Source: SLST01 sp046538735 | GTDB taxonomy: Bacteria; Spirochaetota; Spirochaetia; DSM-27196; SLST01 | Length of the DNA: 64,000 nucleotides | Direction: 5' to 3' | Assembly: GCA_046538735.1 (NCBI GenBank) | Contig: JBKHII010000004.1 | Location: 36,883 to 100,882, forward strand | In this document: positions 42,909 through 49,984 of the stretch, one piece after another | Numbering within the stretch: the first letter of the stretch is position 1 | How the letters are laid out: each line of letters opens with the position of its first letter | Program-made: the position numbers and the translations under genes | Notes under the pieces: model-generated | What the model was told of the DNA's origin: nothing | Database searches by the model: none | What the model saw: only the letters and a program-made list of their open reading frames with translations

Positions 42909-43739
42909 TCAGTACCACAAGTAGTAGGATCGGTTCACGAGCAGGAAGCTCGCCGTTCCCGCGGCAACGAGCGCGAGCCCCACGCTCAACGCGACGATGG
43001 CGGGCACGTGGAGAACGAGTTGCGATCCCACGACGAGCGCCGCGGCGGCAAGGGCGATCGTGCCCCCGCGCTCGCGGTGGCCTCGCGACCAGCCGATCAC
43101 GTAGTTCACGATCGTCCCCAGGCTCAGGAACCCGAGCATCAGGTCGATTGCCTCGCGGTCGCCCGTCACGTGCACGAAGGTCGCGCTGATCTCGCGGCTG
43201 TCCACCGGGACGAAGTAGACGATTAGAAAGGAGAGCGCGGCGAGCAGGAGCGTCACGCTGCCGATGCGCGGATAGTCGGCACCGGCGGAGTAGATGCCGG
43301 CGGAGAAGAGCGCGAGCGATCCGAAGAGGCGCCAGAAGAGCACGATCCGCGAAAGCACGACGCCCACGTACGGCGGCACCCCCGCGATATCCACGAGCGG
43401 CTGCCCGATGCGAACGAGCTCGGCGGCGAGGGAGATCAGGAAGGCGGTCATGAAGTAGATCTCGGCCGAGCTCACGCGCCGGAAGAGACGAACGGAGAGC
43501 GCGACTCCGAACGTAGCGATCAACCCCAGGATGCCGGCCGCCGCGAGCGAGCGATACGCGGCGAGCGGCCGCACACTCCACTGCAGTCCGAACCAGGTCT
43601 GATACTCACCCACGCGGAACGGTTCGTTCGCGTACGCCCCGAACAGGAGCGTGTAGCCGGATGCCGCGTAGGCGAGGACCAGCGCGCCGGTGAGAATCGC
43701 TCCGGCGATGAGGATGGAATTGCGAACGGCGAGCGTCAT
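42909..43739 (-). CDS. Multi-pass membrane protein, unknown
   Basis: This 276-residue protein has about eight membrane helices across its full length and only short loops. No family is recognised. A perfect TATAAT -10 box (with TTACTG 17 bp upstream) lies 7 nt before the ATG at 43739. It converges on the lipid kinase gene (4 nt apart) and is divergent from the DUF2259 gene. Confidence 0.65.
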   Translation of the reverse strand: MTLAVRNSILIAGAILTGALVLAYAASGYTLLFGAYANEPFRVGEYQTWFGLQWSVRPLAAYRSLAAAGILGLIATFGVALSVRLFRRVSSAEIYFMTAFLISLAAELVRIGQPLVDIAGVPPYVGVVLSRIVLFWRLFGSLALFSAGIYSAGADYPRIGSVTLLLAALSFLIVYFVPVDSREISATFVHVTGDREAIDLMLGFLSLGTIVNYVIGWSRGHRERGGTIALAAAALVVGSQLVLHVPAIVALSVGLALVAAGTASFLLVNRSYYLWY

Positions 43740-43746
43740 CGGAGGA

Positions 43747-43775
43747 ATTATAACAGCACGAAAAGGCTACAGTAA
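43747..43775 (-). promoter_or_regulatory. Promoter TTACTG-17-TATAAT, leaderless
   Basis: On the minus strand TTACTG (43775-43770), 17 bp and a consensus TATAAT (43752-43747) precede the ATG at 43739 by 7 nt. This is the best -10 match in the window. Confidence 0.55.
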
Positions 43776-43815
43776 GCGGTCGTTCGTCTCGATAGTAAAG
43801 GAGGGAGGAGGTCCC

Positions 43816-44493
43816 ATGAGACGATGGTTCACCCTCATTGCGCTCCTTGGCCTCGTTGGTGCAAACGCCTTGGGGGGTGATATCGCGATGTTCGAGAATC
43901 TCGGGTTCAGCGACTCTGCAGACGTCTTCGTCTTCGGGCAGTACGGCGTCACGAGCGAGGAGTCGAATCCGTTCGCCGAGATCTACGTTGTAGACGTTGC
44001 GCGCAACGCATTCGTCTCCGGCGGAACCTTCTCGTACTCGTCCACCGATCCGCTCACACTCGGCCAGGACGGCCGCGGCGCGCTCTACACGCTCCTGAAC
44101 GAAGCGCGCCCGCTGCTTCAGCGTGAGGCCGTGAACCACCTCTCGACCGGCAGACCGATCTACATCCTCGTAGACGGCGAGGAGCCCCGCTCGCGACTGA
44201 CCTTCCGCGACTTCATCTCCGATCGACGCTTCGACGTGCGCCTCGAGCAGGACACGCGCGGTTCCGGCGATCGTACCTCCGCCGCCTTCCACATCGAGCT
44301 CACGATCACTCGGGCGGACGAGTCGGTGCGGACAATCACGGTTGGACGCCCCTCGTACTATCGCGACGGCATCTCGAGCTACCGGATCACGCAGATCCTC
44401 GTGGGACCGGACGAAGACTCGGTTGTGTTCGTGGTCGAGCGAAGGGCACCGGACGGATCGATCCGCTACATGGTCGAGACCGCACCGCTCTGA
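43816..44493 (+). CDS. DUF2259 predicted secreted protein
   Basis: The 225-residue protein has a signal peptide (MRRWFTLIALLGLVGANALG). The mature part begins GDIAMFENLGFSDSADVFVFGQYGV and continues with PFAEIYVVDVARNAFV, the typical opening of the DUF2259 family known mainly from treponemes and relatives. The function is unknown. The ATG at 43816 follows an unusually strong GGAGGGAGGAGG ribosome binding site, in contrast to the leaderless neighbours. The next gene, 85 nt downstream, has its own -10 box. Confidence 0.82.
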   Translation: MRRWFTLIALLGLVGANALGGDIAMFENLGFSDSADVFVFGQYGVTSEESNPFAEIYVVDVARNAFVSGGTFSYSSTDPLTLGQDGRGALYTLLNEARPLLQREAVNHLSTGRPIYILVDGEEPRSRLTFRDFISDRRFDVRLEQDTRGSGDRTSAAFHIELTITRADESVRTITVGRPSYYRDGISSYRITQILVGPDEDSVVFVVERRAPDGSIRYMVETAPL

Positions 44494-44563
44494 GCGGCCG
44501 CCGATCGGGGCGGCCGCGATGACAACGCACCACCATCACGCCGGCGAAACCATCCGGACGTGG

Positions 44564-44569
44564 TATAGT
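44564..44569 (+). promoter_or_regulatory. -10 box (TATAGT) 9 nt before the 44579 gene
   Basis: TATAGT is followed by 9 nt and the ATG at 44579; no -35 match at 17 bp. It supports choosing 44579 over upstream in-frame codons. Confidence 0.4.
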
Positions 44570-44578
44570 AGGTATCAG

Positions 44579-45397
44579 ATGACAGGCCGACGTCTTCTCG
44601 TCAGCATCCTCGTCCTCGCGTTCGTCCCGACCGCGCTCTTCGGGCTCGGCCTCGAAGCGATTACCCTCGGCTTCGCCGAGGCGTGGACCGGCAACGGCTA
44701 CGTTCCCACGCCGAACGATCCCGGCGGCGAGTACCACTTCCCGGTGACCGGCAGCGAACGGACGCCGATCGATCCCTTCGGCTCGATCGGCGTCCGGATC
44801 GGGGTTCTGAACGCCTTCGATTCGGGCGGCGTGCTCACGATCTCGCCGGCGCTGGAGATCGGATGGCGGCGCTATCTGCTCTACGCTTCCGGGAGAGTCG
44901 TTCCGGCGCAGATCGAGACCGCGCTCGGCGACGAGGATAACGTGGCCGGCATCGGATCGGCGGACGTGCTGACGCTTCGCGTACCGATCCCGATCGGCTT
45001 CGAGTTCCGGTTCGGCGACCAGGCGTTGCTCATGAGCATCTCGCCCACGTGGCAGTTCCGCTTCCCGCTCGCCGGATTCGAGATCGCGGAGGAGACCGGA
45101 AACCTCTCCGGCATGACCGAGTTCTTCATGAGCAATCTTCGCTTCCTGATGCCGGAGCTCGCACTGGGCTACCGGTTCAGCATGAGCGACTACCTGGACG
45201 CGACGATCCGCGCCACGGCCGGAGTCAGCGTGCTCGACCTCATGGACACGAGCCTGCCGTGGTACGACCAGATGCGCGTCTCGCTGGGCGTTGAGCTCGG
45301 GTTCCGCCCGCCCTTCGGCGGGATCGCGCGCGAACGAGAGGGCGAGCTTCCCGAAGGGATCGAGCCGTTTCCCGGCAGCGACGACGAAGCGGAGTAG
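44579..45397 (+). CDS. Secreted beta-rich protein, possible outer-membrane protein
   Basis: This 272-residue protein has a signal peptide (about 1-22). The mature protein consists of repeated amphipathic strands (GSIGVRIGVLNAF, ALEIGWRRYLLYASGRV, IPIGFEFRFGDQALLMSI, LALGYRFSM, MRVSLGVELGF) and ends in an acidic tail. This is a beta-barrel-like pattern of about ten strands. No family is recognised. The start is set by the TATAGT box and the signal peptide. Confidence 0.65.
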   Translation: MTGRRLLVSILVLAFVPTALFGLGLEAITLGFAEAWTGNGYVPTPNDPGGEYHFPVTGSERTPIDPFGSIGVRIGVLNAFDSGGVLTISPALEIGWRRYLLYASGRVVPAQIETALGDEDNVAGIGSADVLTLRVPIPIGFEFRFGDQALLMSISPTWQFRFPLAGFEIAEETGNLSGMTEFFMSNLRFLMPELALGYRFSMSDYLDATIRATAGVSVLDLMDTSLPWYDQMRVSLGVELGFRPPFGGIAREREGELPEGIEPFPGSDDEAE

Positions 45398-45431
45398 GCG
45401 TCCGAGCCGGCGAACCCTCGCGTCGATCTAC

Positions 45432-46664
45432 CTAGACGAAATCCAACGGATCCACGATGCGCCGCTTGCGCTCCCACTGTGCGACCATGAATGCGACGGC
45501 CGCCGCGGTCATCGTGTCCACGAGAACGGCGATTCCCGTGAGAATCGGGAGCGCGGGCAGCAGAATCAGGTAGATGTCCTGCATCCCCTCGCCGTAGCTC
45601 TGCGCGAGCAGCGACAGGCCTACGATGACCGTTGAACCGGGGGCGCGCCCGAGGAGGAAGGAGAAGAGAAACGAGGCGGCGATGATCCAGATCACCTGAC
45701 CCGCGGTGATTTCGAGCGCCGTGTACGAGCGGAAAACCGTAATGAAGGCTGCCGAGACGACCATCGCGCTTCCGGACTTGCCGAACAACGTGGAGAGCGA
45801 GAGAACGGGAGCCGCCGCCTCGCGCGAGATGCCGAAGTTCTCCTTCGCCACGCGCGTGAGCGGCCCGAGCGTGAAGTAGGAGTCGCCGGAGAAGAATCCG
45901 AGAATCGCCGGTCCGATCGTCGCGTACAGCCACGCGAACGGGTTGTAGCGAGCACCCCAGAGGAAGGCGACGAGCGGGAACCCCACGACCACGAAGAGCG
46001 CCGCGAGACCAACGAGCACCCAGATGAGCGGCGCGAAGAGCGCGAGATCGCTCACGCTGCGCAGCTGCATCACCCAGTACGCCGAGACCGCGATGAGTCC
46101 CACGCCGACCGCGTCCGTGATCCACGCGTTCAGCCGGTAGAAGACGCGGGTGAGCGAGTCCATGAGATCCACGGCCGGGCCCACGACGCTTCCCTCGCGG
46201 TAGAGGCTCAGGCCGATCAGAACGGCTGCGACGACGACGGGAAGCAGGAAGTCGCCCGGGGAGGCGAAGAGCGCGAAGAAGTTCCGTGGGAACACGGACT
46301 GCAGGAGCTCGGGAACCGGAGGCAGGCTGGGAATCATGGCCTCCTGGAAGATGGGCGGAATGCGCCGCGGGGCAAGGAGCAGCGTCACGAGCGTCGTGAG
46401 GACAACCATGACACCGGTCACGGTCACGATGCTGAGCGCCGCTTTGCCGTAGACGCGGAGGGTCATTTTGTCCTCGCGCAGCTCGTGAAGCCCGATCACG
46501 AGGCCGAAGAAGATGAGCGGGAAGACGGCGTACCGCCCCACGCTGACGACGAGCGCGGCGACGGTTTCCATGAAGGCGATCGTGTCACCGCCTCCGATGG
46601 GAAGGTACACGCCGAGCACGATCCCGAGAGCAGCACCGATAACGATCCGCATCCACAGCTTCAT
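45432..46664 (-). CDS. Sodium/proton:dicarboxylate or amino acid symporter (SDF family)
   Basis: This 410-residue protein of the DAACS/SDF family (GltP/GltPh type) has eight helices and two hairpins. The serine-rich re-entrant loop lies near LSLSTLFGKSGSAMVVSAAF (about 275-295), and the ASFLFSFLLGRAPGSTVIVGLSLL segment corresponds to the substrate and cation site of the family. The usual NMDG motif is not obvious, so the substrate may differ from glutamate/aspartate. No transport partner is needed. It stands alone between a gene remnant and the convergent secreted protein. Confidence 0.85.
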   Translation of the reverse strand: MKLWMRIVIGAALGIVLGVYLPIGGGDTIAFMETVAALVVSVGRYAVFPLIFFGLVIGLHELREDKMTLRVYGKAALSIVTVTGVMVVLTTLVTLLLAPRRIPPIFQEAMIPSLPPVPELLQSVFPRNFFALFASPGDFLLPVVVAAVLIGLSLYREGSVVGPAVDLMDSLTRVFYRLNAWITDAVGVGLIAVSAYWVMQLRSVSDLALFAPLIWVLVGLAALFVVVGFPLVAFLWGARYNPFAWLYATIGPAILGFFSGDSYFTLGPLTRVAKENFGISREAAAPVLSLSTLFGKSGSAMVVSAAFITVFRSYTALEITAGQVIWIIAASFLFSFLLGRAPGSTVIVGLSLLAQSYGEGMQDIYLILLPALPILTGIAVLVDTMTAAAVAFMVAQWERKRRIVDPLDFV

Positions 46665-46675
46665 GGACGCGAAGC

Positions 46676-46885
46676 CTACTCAATCACCGTTCCACATGTC
46701 AATGAAGGCAAGAGCACGCCCTCCATGACGGAGTCCACGAGGATCATGCGGATGTCCATGCTGTCAAGGAAGTGCTTCATCTTCTGACTCGCGTGGTTGA
46801 GCTCCTCGTTCGTCCCTCGAGCTCCTCCACTGCGGTCTGGAGCCGGCTGCGTTTCCGACTCGAGGCGTTCGTGAGATCCCGGGTC
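46676..46885 (-). pseudogene. Remnant of a CheR-PAS-type coiled-coil/PAS segment
   Basis: Downstream of the histidine kinase stop, the minus strand holds a broken frame. Its first part reads RLQTAVEELEG, then after a one-base shift TNEELNHASQKMKHFLDSMD and IRMILVDSVMEG, ending in TAG at 46676. EELxxTNEELN followed by a FLDS..I.MILVD segment is characteristic of the coiled coil and PAS domain in CheB/CheR-PAS hybrid proteins. Only about 65 codons remain, with one frameshift. This suggests a larger signalling gene once lay here. Confidence 0.45.
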
Positions 46886-46888
46886 GGG

Positions 46889-48043
46889 TCATACGTCCAC
46901 TTCGACCACGTGCTCGGCGCCGCCTTCAGGGTGGTTGCGTCGTATCCAGGTTCCGCCGAGCTGTTGCTCTGCGAGCTGCCTCACGAGCATGAAGCCGAGA
47001 CCGCTACCGGCACGCTCCTCGGCGAGGAGGTCCGGAGGGAGCCCCGGACCGGAGTCGGTGACGTGCAGGCGCACCGGTCGTTTCTCGCCGGCGCCGTTCC
47101 CCGAAACCTCGAGGCGAACGACGATCGAGCCGTCCGCGCTCGCGCCGAACGCGTGTTTGAGCGCGTTGGCCACGAGCTCGTTCGCGACAAGCGCGAGTGA
47201 GAGCGCGGCGTCGCCGTCCACGACGAGGTGGTCGAGCGTCGCGGAGAAGTCGATCGAGATCCCGTGCTGCGCGCGAAACTGCCGAACGAGCGTCGCGAGG
47301 AGCTCCACGAGGTCCGCCCCGCCGCTCGTCGCGCCCGACTTCAGCGTCTCGTGCGAGAAGCTGACCGCGCGCACGCGGTCTTCGACCGCAGACAGTGCCT
47401 GCACGGTAGCTTCGTCCGACGAGCGGTTTCGCTGCAGCATCACGAGCGAAAGAAGCAGTTGGAGGTTGTTCTTCACGCGATGATTGAGCTCCCGGAGCAA
47501 CAGATGGTTGTGCTCGGCCGCCTCGCGCGCGCGTTCCTCCGCCTCCTTCTGCCGCGTGATGTCCGTGAAGCAGAGCTGAATCTCCTGTGGAGCGTTGCCG
47601 CGTCCATCGCGGCGAACCGCTTCCACGCGGACTACCTTCGGCTCGTTCGTTGCCAGGCGCAGCTCCGCGGAGACTCGTTCATCCGTCACGGAGGCGAGAT
47701 GCTTGAGCAGGTGAATCATTGCGGGTCCGTCATCGCCGTGAACGAGGCCGAAGACCCCTTCCCGCAGGACCGAATCACGGTCCCGCCCGGACAACTCACA
47801 GATCGCGAGGTTCGCAGAGAGGATCTTCCCGTCCGGTCGGACCGTGATGTACCCCACCGGAGCGTACTCGTAGAGCGCGTAGTAGCGCCGCTGCGCCTCA
47901 TCCGCCTCCTGCTGCGCGCGGCGAAGCTCCCCATTCTGGATCTCAAGTTCGATCTGGTGAATCCGAAGCTCTTCAAGCGAACCTGCGCCGTGTTCGTTAC
48001 GATAGCGGCGTTCAGCTTCTCGGCGTACCTCGTCCTGATCCAT
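46889..48043 (-). CDS. PAS-containing sensor histidine kinase (HisKA_2 type)
   Basis: This is a 384-residue soluble kinase. A coiled coil (about 20-60) leads to a PAS domain (about 50-165, ALYEYAPVGYITVRPDG), then the HisKA_2 dimerisation box LLRELNHRVKNNLQLLLSLV with the phospho-acceptor His (about 197). A HATPase domain follows with N box LVANELVANALKHAF, G1 VTDSGPGLPPD and G2 GSGLGFMLVRQL. No membrane segment is present. No response regulator gene is adjacent, so it is an orphan. The ATG at 48043 has GGGGGGAGG directly before it. Confidence 0.9.
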   Translation of the reverse strand: MDQDEVRREAERRYRNEHGAGSLEELRIHQIELEIQNGELRRAQQEADEAQRRYYALYEYAPVGYITVRPDGKILSANLAICELSGRDRDSVLREGVFGLVHGDDGPAMIHLLKHLASVTDERVSAELRLATNEPKVVRVEAVRRDGRGNAPQEIQLCFTDITRQKEAEERAREAAEHNHLLLRELNHRVKNNLQLLLSLVMLQRNRSSDEATVQALSAVEDRVRAVSFSHETLKSGATSGGADLVELLATLVRQFRAQHGISIDFSATLDHLVVDGDAALSLALVANELVANALKHAFGASADGSIVVRLEVSGNGAGEKRPVRLHVTDSGPGLPPDLLAEERAGSGLGFMLVRQLAEQQLGGTWIRRNHPEGGAEHVVEVDV

Positions 48044-48284
48044 CCTCCCCCCGTGAAGGTGGTCTCCGATTCCGCGCGCGCTCGCCGGGCCGTCGCCGGG
48101 GAAACCGTCTCACGCAAGAAACGGCCCACATACCGATTGGCGAGTGGCCACCGACGACCGTTTCTCCAAGATGGGGCACAATCTGTGGCCTGTCAAGGTC
48201 GGAAACTGAACTTCGCGTTATCGTGATCGGGTCGGTCGAACGACGGCGCATTCCGCCGATCGGCCGCTCGGCGCGGTCGACGAG

Positions 48285-48932
48285 TCAACGCGGCCGATTG
48301 AAGAAGCCCCCTCGAGCACCGAAGCGAAGCCAATCGTTTCTCGGGCGGCGCGGGCGGGGCGCTTCGAGCGCATCCGCGATGAAGCCGGCGTAACCGGGCG
48401 TATCGCTCGAGCGAGAGGAGCAGAGACGAATCTCGAGCGGCTCGTTCCGGTAGTAGCCCACGAGCGACTCCGCCGCGCCCACGAAGCTGCCGAGCGAGAT
48501 CGCCTCGAGCGGGGGGCGAAGCTCGTCGTCCGGCTCCTGGAGCGCGAGGAGCAGCCGTCCCGACCGCTGCTTCTGGAACATGGCGACGATCTCGCGGATG
48601 AGGAAGAGGTAGCCCTTTACCTCGGCGTCCGTGCGATTCTCAATGCTCACGATCGAGCTCTCGTGAAAGGGAACGCTCTCGCGCACCGGCGAGAAGACGA
48701 CGACCGCTTCGTCCAGCCGCCCGTAGAGGTTCTGCGCGTGCAGCACGACCGATCGCGCAGAGAGCGCCGAACGGCGGTTCCACGAGACGGTGGAAATGTT
48801 CTCGGCGCCCGAGTCCACGTCCAGCGGACCGCTGCGCGCAACCAGCGTCCTCCGCCCGCGGGCGGCGACTTCCTGCACGACATCGGCGAGCAGCTCGTTT
48901 GACTTGCCGGTGACGAGGCAGGCCTGTTCCAT
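48285..48932 (-). CDS. SDR-like Rossmann protein lacking catalytic residues
   Basis: The 215-residue protein starts CLVTGKSNELLADVVQEVAARGRRTLVARSG, matching the first strand-loop-helix of short-chain dehydrogenases but without the full TGxxxGxG loop. The later segment ISLGSFVGAAESLVGYYRNEPLEIRLCSS resembles the family's helix and strand after the active site, yet no YxxxK is present. It is probably an inactive or repurposed SDR fold. A TATACT box lies 10 nt before the ATG at 48932. The 241 bp between this gene and the kinase upstream of 48284 show no gene. Confidence 0.6.
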   Translation of the reverse strand: MEQACLVTGKSNELLADVVQEVAARGRRTLVARSGPLDVDSGAENISTVSWNRRSALSARSVVLHAQNLYGRLDEAVVVFSPVRESVPFHESSIVSIENRTDAEVKGYLFLIREIVAMFQKQRSGRLLLALQEPDDELRPPLEAISLGSFVGAAESLVGYYRNEPLEIRLCSSRSSDTPGYAGFIADALEAPRPRRPRNDWLRFGARGGFFNRPR

Positions 48933-48942
48933 GACTCGTGAT

Positions 48943-48948
48943 AGTATA
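48943..48948 (-). promoter_or_regulatory. -10 box (TATACT) 10 nt before the SDR-like gene
   Basis: TATACT on the minus strand with a TTGACC hexamer 15 bp upstream (48969-48964), slightly short spacing. The leader would be about 3 nt. Confidence 0.4.
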
Positions 48949-48988
48949 GCCGGCCCAGCAGCGGGTCAACGGGCGCGTCGGCCGGAGT

Positions 48989-49142
48989 CCGAGTCAACGC
49001 GTCTGCGCTGGTACGTTCCCGCGCCTGTAGCCTGCGAGCACGCGCGCCTCGCTGGTCCTCGGCCTGCGGCCTGCGGATTCGCTCGGGCGCGTGCTCTCCG
49101 GCACGGCGCGAGGCCGACCGCTCGACAGACGCATTGACTCGG
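48989..49142 (-). repeat. 154-bp structured intergenic element, copy A
   Basis: Three nested stems: outer CCGAGTCAACGCGTCTG (48989-49005) with 49126-49142 (16 of 17 pairs), middle CGCGCC (49020-49025) with GGCGCG (49105-49110), and inner GAGCACGCGC (49036-49045) with GCGCGTGCTC (49087-49096). They enclose a 40-nt core (49048-49087) that matches copy B at 38 of 40 positions. Assigned to the minus strand because the terminal loop then reads GGCC-GCA-GGCC, a GNA triloop. It ends 69 nt beyond the stop of the upstream thioesterase gene. No reading frame of note. Confidence 0.75.
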
Positions 49143-49210
49143 CGCGCCTTCGCAATTGGGGGCACGGAGGGCTCCGCTGGAGCCGTTTGGGTGGGAGAGG
49201 CGGCGGGGGG

Positions 49211-49984
49211 TCAGGTGGCGCGGGGGTGCCAGGTGAGCGTGCCGCGGACGGCGGGTTCGCCGGTGGGGCCGCGGGTGATCTCGAAGTGGTCGGTGGGGCC
49301 GGGTTGGGAGGAATCGGACTGGAGGCGGACGGTGTAGGTGTCGCCGAGGAGGGTTTCCTTGAGGAAGTCGATCGCGAGATCGGAGACGCAGGCGGTCATC
49401 GCGCGGTCGGGGTCGGCGGCGTCCAGGACCCACTCGAGGTAGGAGGCGTTGTTCACGTGGCGGTACTGGTCGATGTCGCGGTACCGGACGGGCTGCGGGC
49501 CTACGGCTCGCACGTGGTCGGCGGTCGGCGAATCGGCGGTCGGCGGATCGGCGGCGCGGTCAAGGTCTGCGGGGAACTCGCGGTCGGCGAGGACGAGGTC
49601 GCTCACAACGCGCTCGGGGCGCACGGGGCGGCCGCGGCCGCCGTCCACGACGAGCCAGCCGCTCGTGGCACGGGCGATGATCTCGTCCGCCTCGTCGTGA
49701 AGCGCGAACTCGCGGACGGCGAAGAGCTTCTCGGTGCCGACCGGGTAGGTCCGCACGGTAAACGCGTCGCCCCAGCGGGGGTAGCGGTCGATGTGGAGCC
49801 GGAGGCGCGACAGGACCCAGAAGAGCGCGCCCTCCTCGCGGTGGTGGAACCCCTTGCCCAGGATGTGGGCGTGTTGCCAGGCGGCTTCCTGGAGCATGCG
49901 CACGAGCACGACGAGCCTGAGCCGGCCGTCCGGGTCGACCTCGTAGGAGCGTACGGTGAAGTGTTCTCGATGCGTGCTATCCAT
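49211..49984 (-). CDS. Acyl-ACP thioesterase (FatA/FatB-like)
   Basis: This 257-residue double-hotdog thioesterase releases fatty acids from acyl-carrier protein. The first hotdog begins STHREHFTVRSYEVDPDGRLRLVVLVRMLQEAAWQHA. The second contains VRYRDIDQYRHVNNASYLEW (about 165-184), the catalytic Asn/His region of the plant-type family. The ATG at 49984 follows GGGAG with 6 nt spacing and overlaps the GH13 stop by 8 nt. It is the last gene of the GH77-GH13 operon. Position links glucan turnover with fatty acid release, but this may simply be co-transcription. Confidence 0.85.
   Translation of the reverse strand: MDSTHREHFTVRSYEVDPDGRLRLVVLVRMLQEAAWQHAHILGKGFHHREEGALFWVLSRLRLHIDRYPRWGDAFTVRTYPVGTEKLFAVREFALHDEADEIIARATSGWLVVDGGRGRPVRPERVVSDLVLADREFPADLDRAADPPTADSPTADHVRAVGPQPVRYRDIDQYRHVNNASYLEWVLDAADPDRAMTACVSDLAIDFLKETLLGDTYTVRLQSDSSQPGPTDHFEITRGPTGEPAVRGTLTWHPRAT

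Noticed and set aside
48989..49142. Interpretation of the structured repeats as integron attC sites
   Set aside because: attC sites conserve their outer boxes (RYYYAAC and GTTRRRY) and vary in the middle; here the centre is conserved and the ends vary, and no integrase or cassette array is present.
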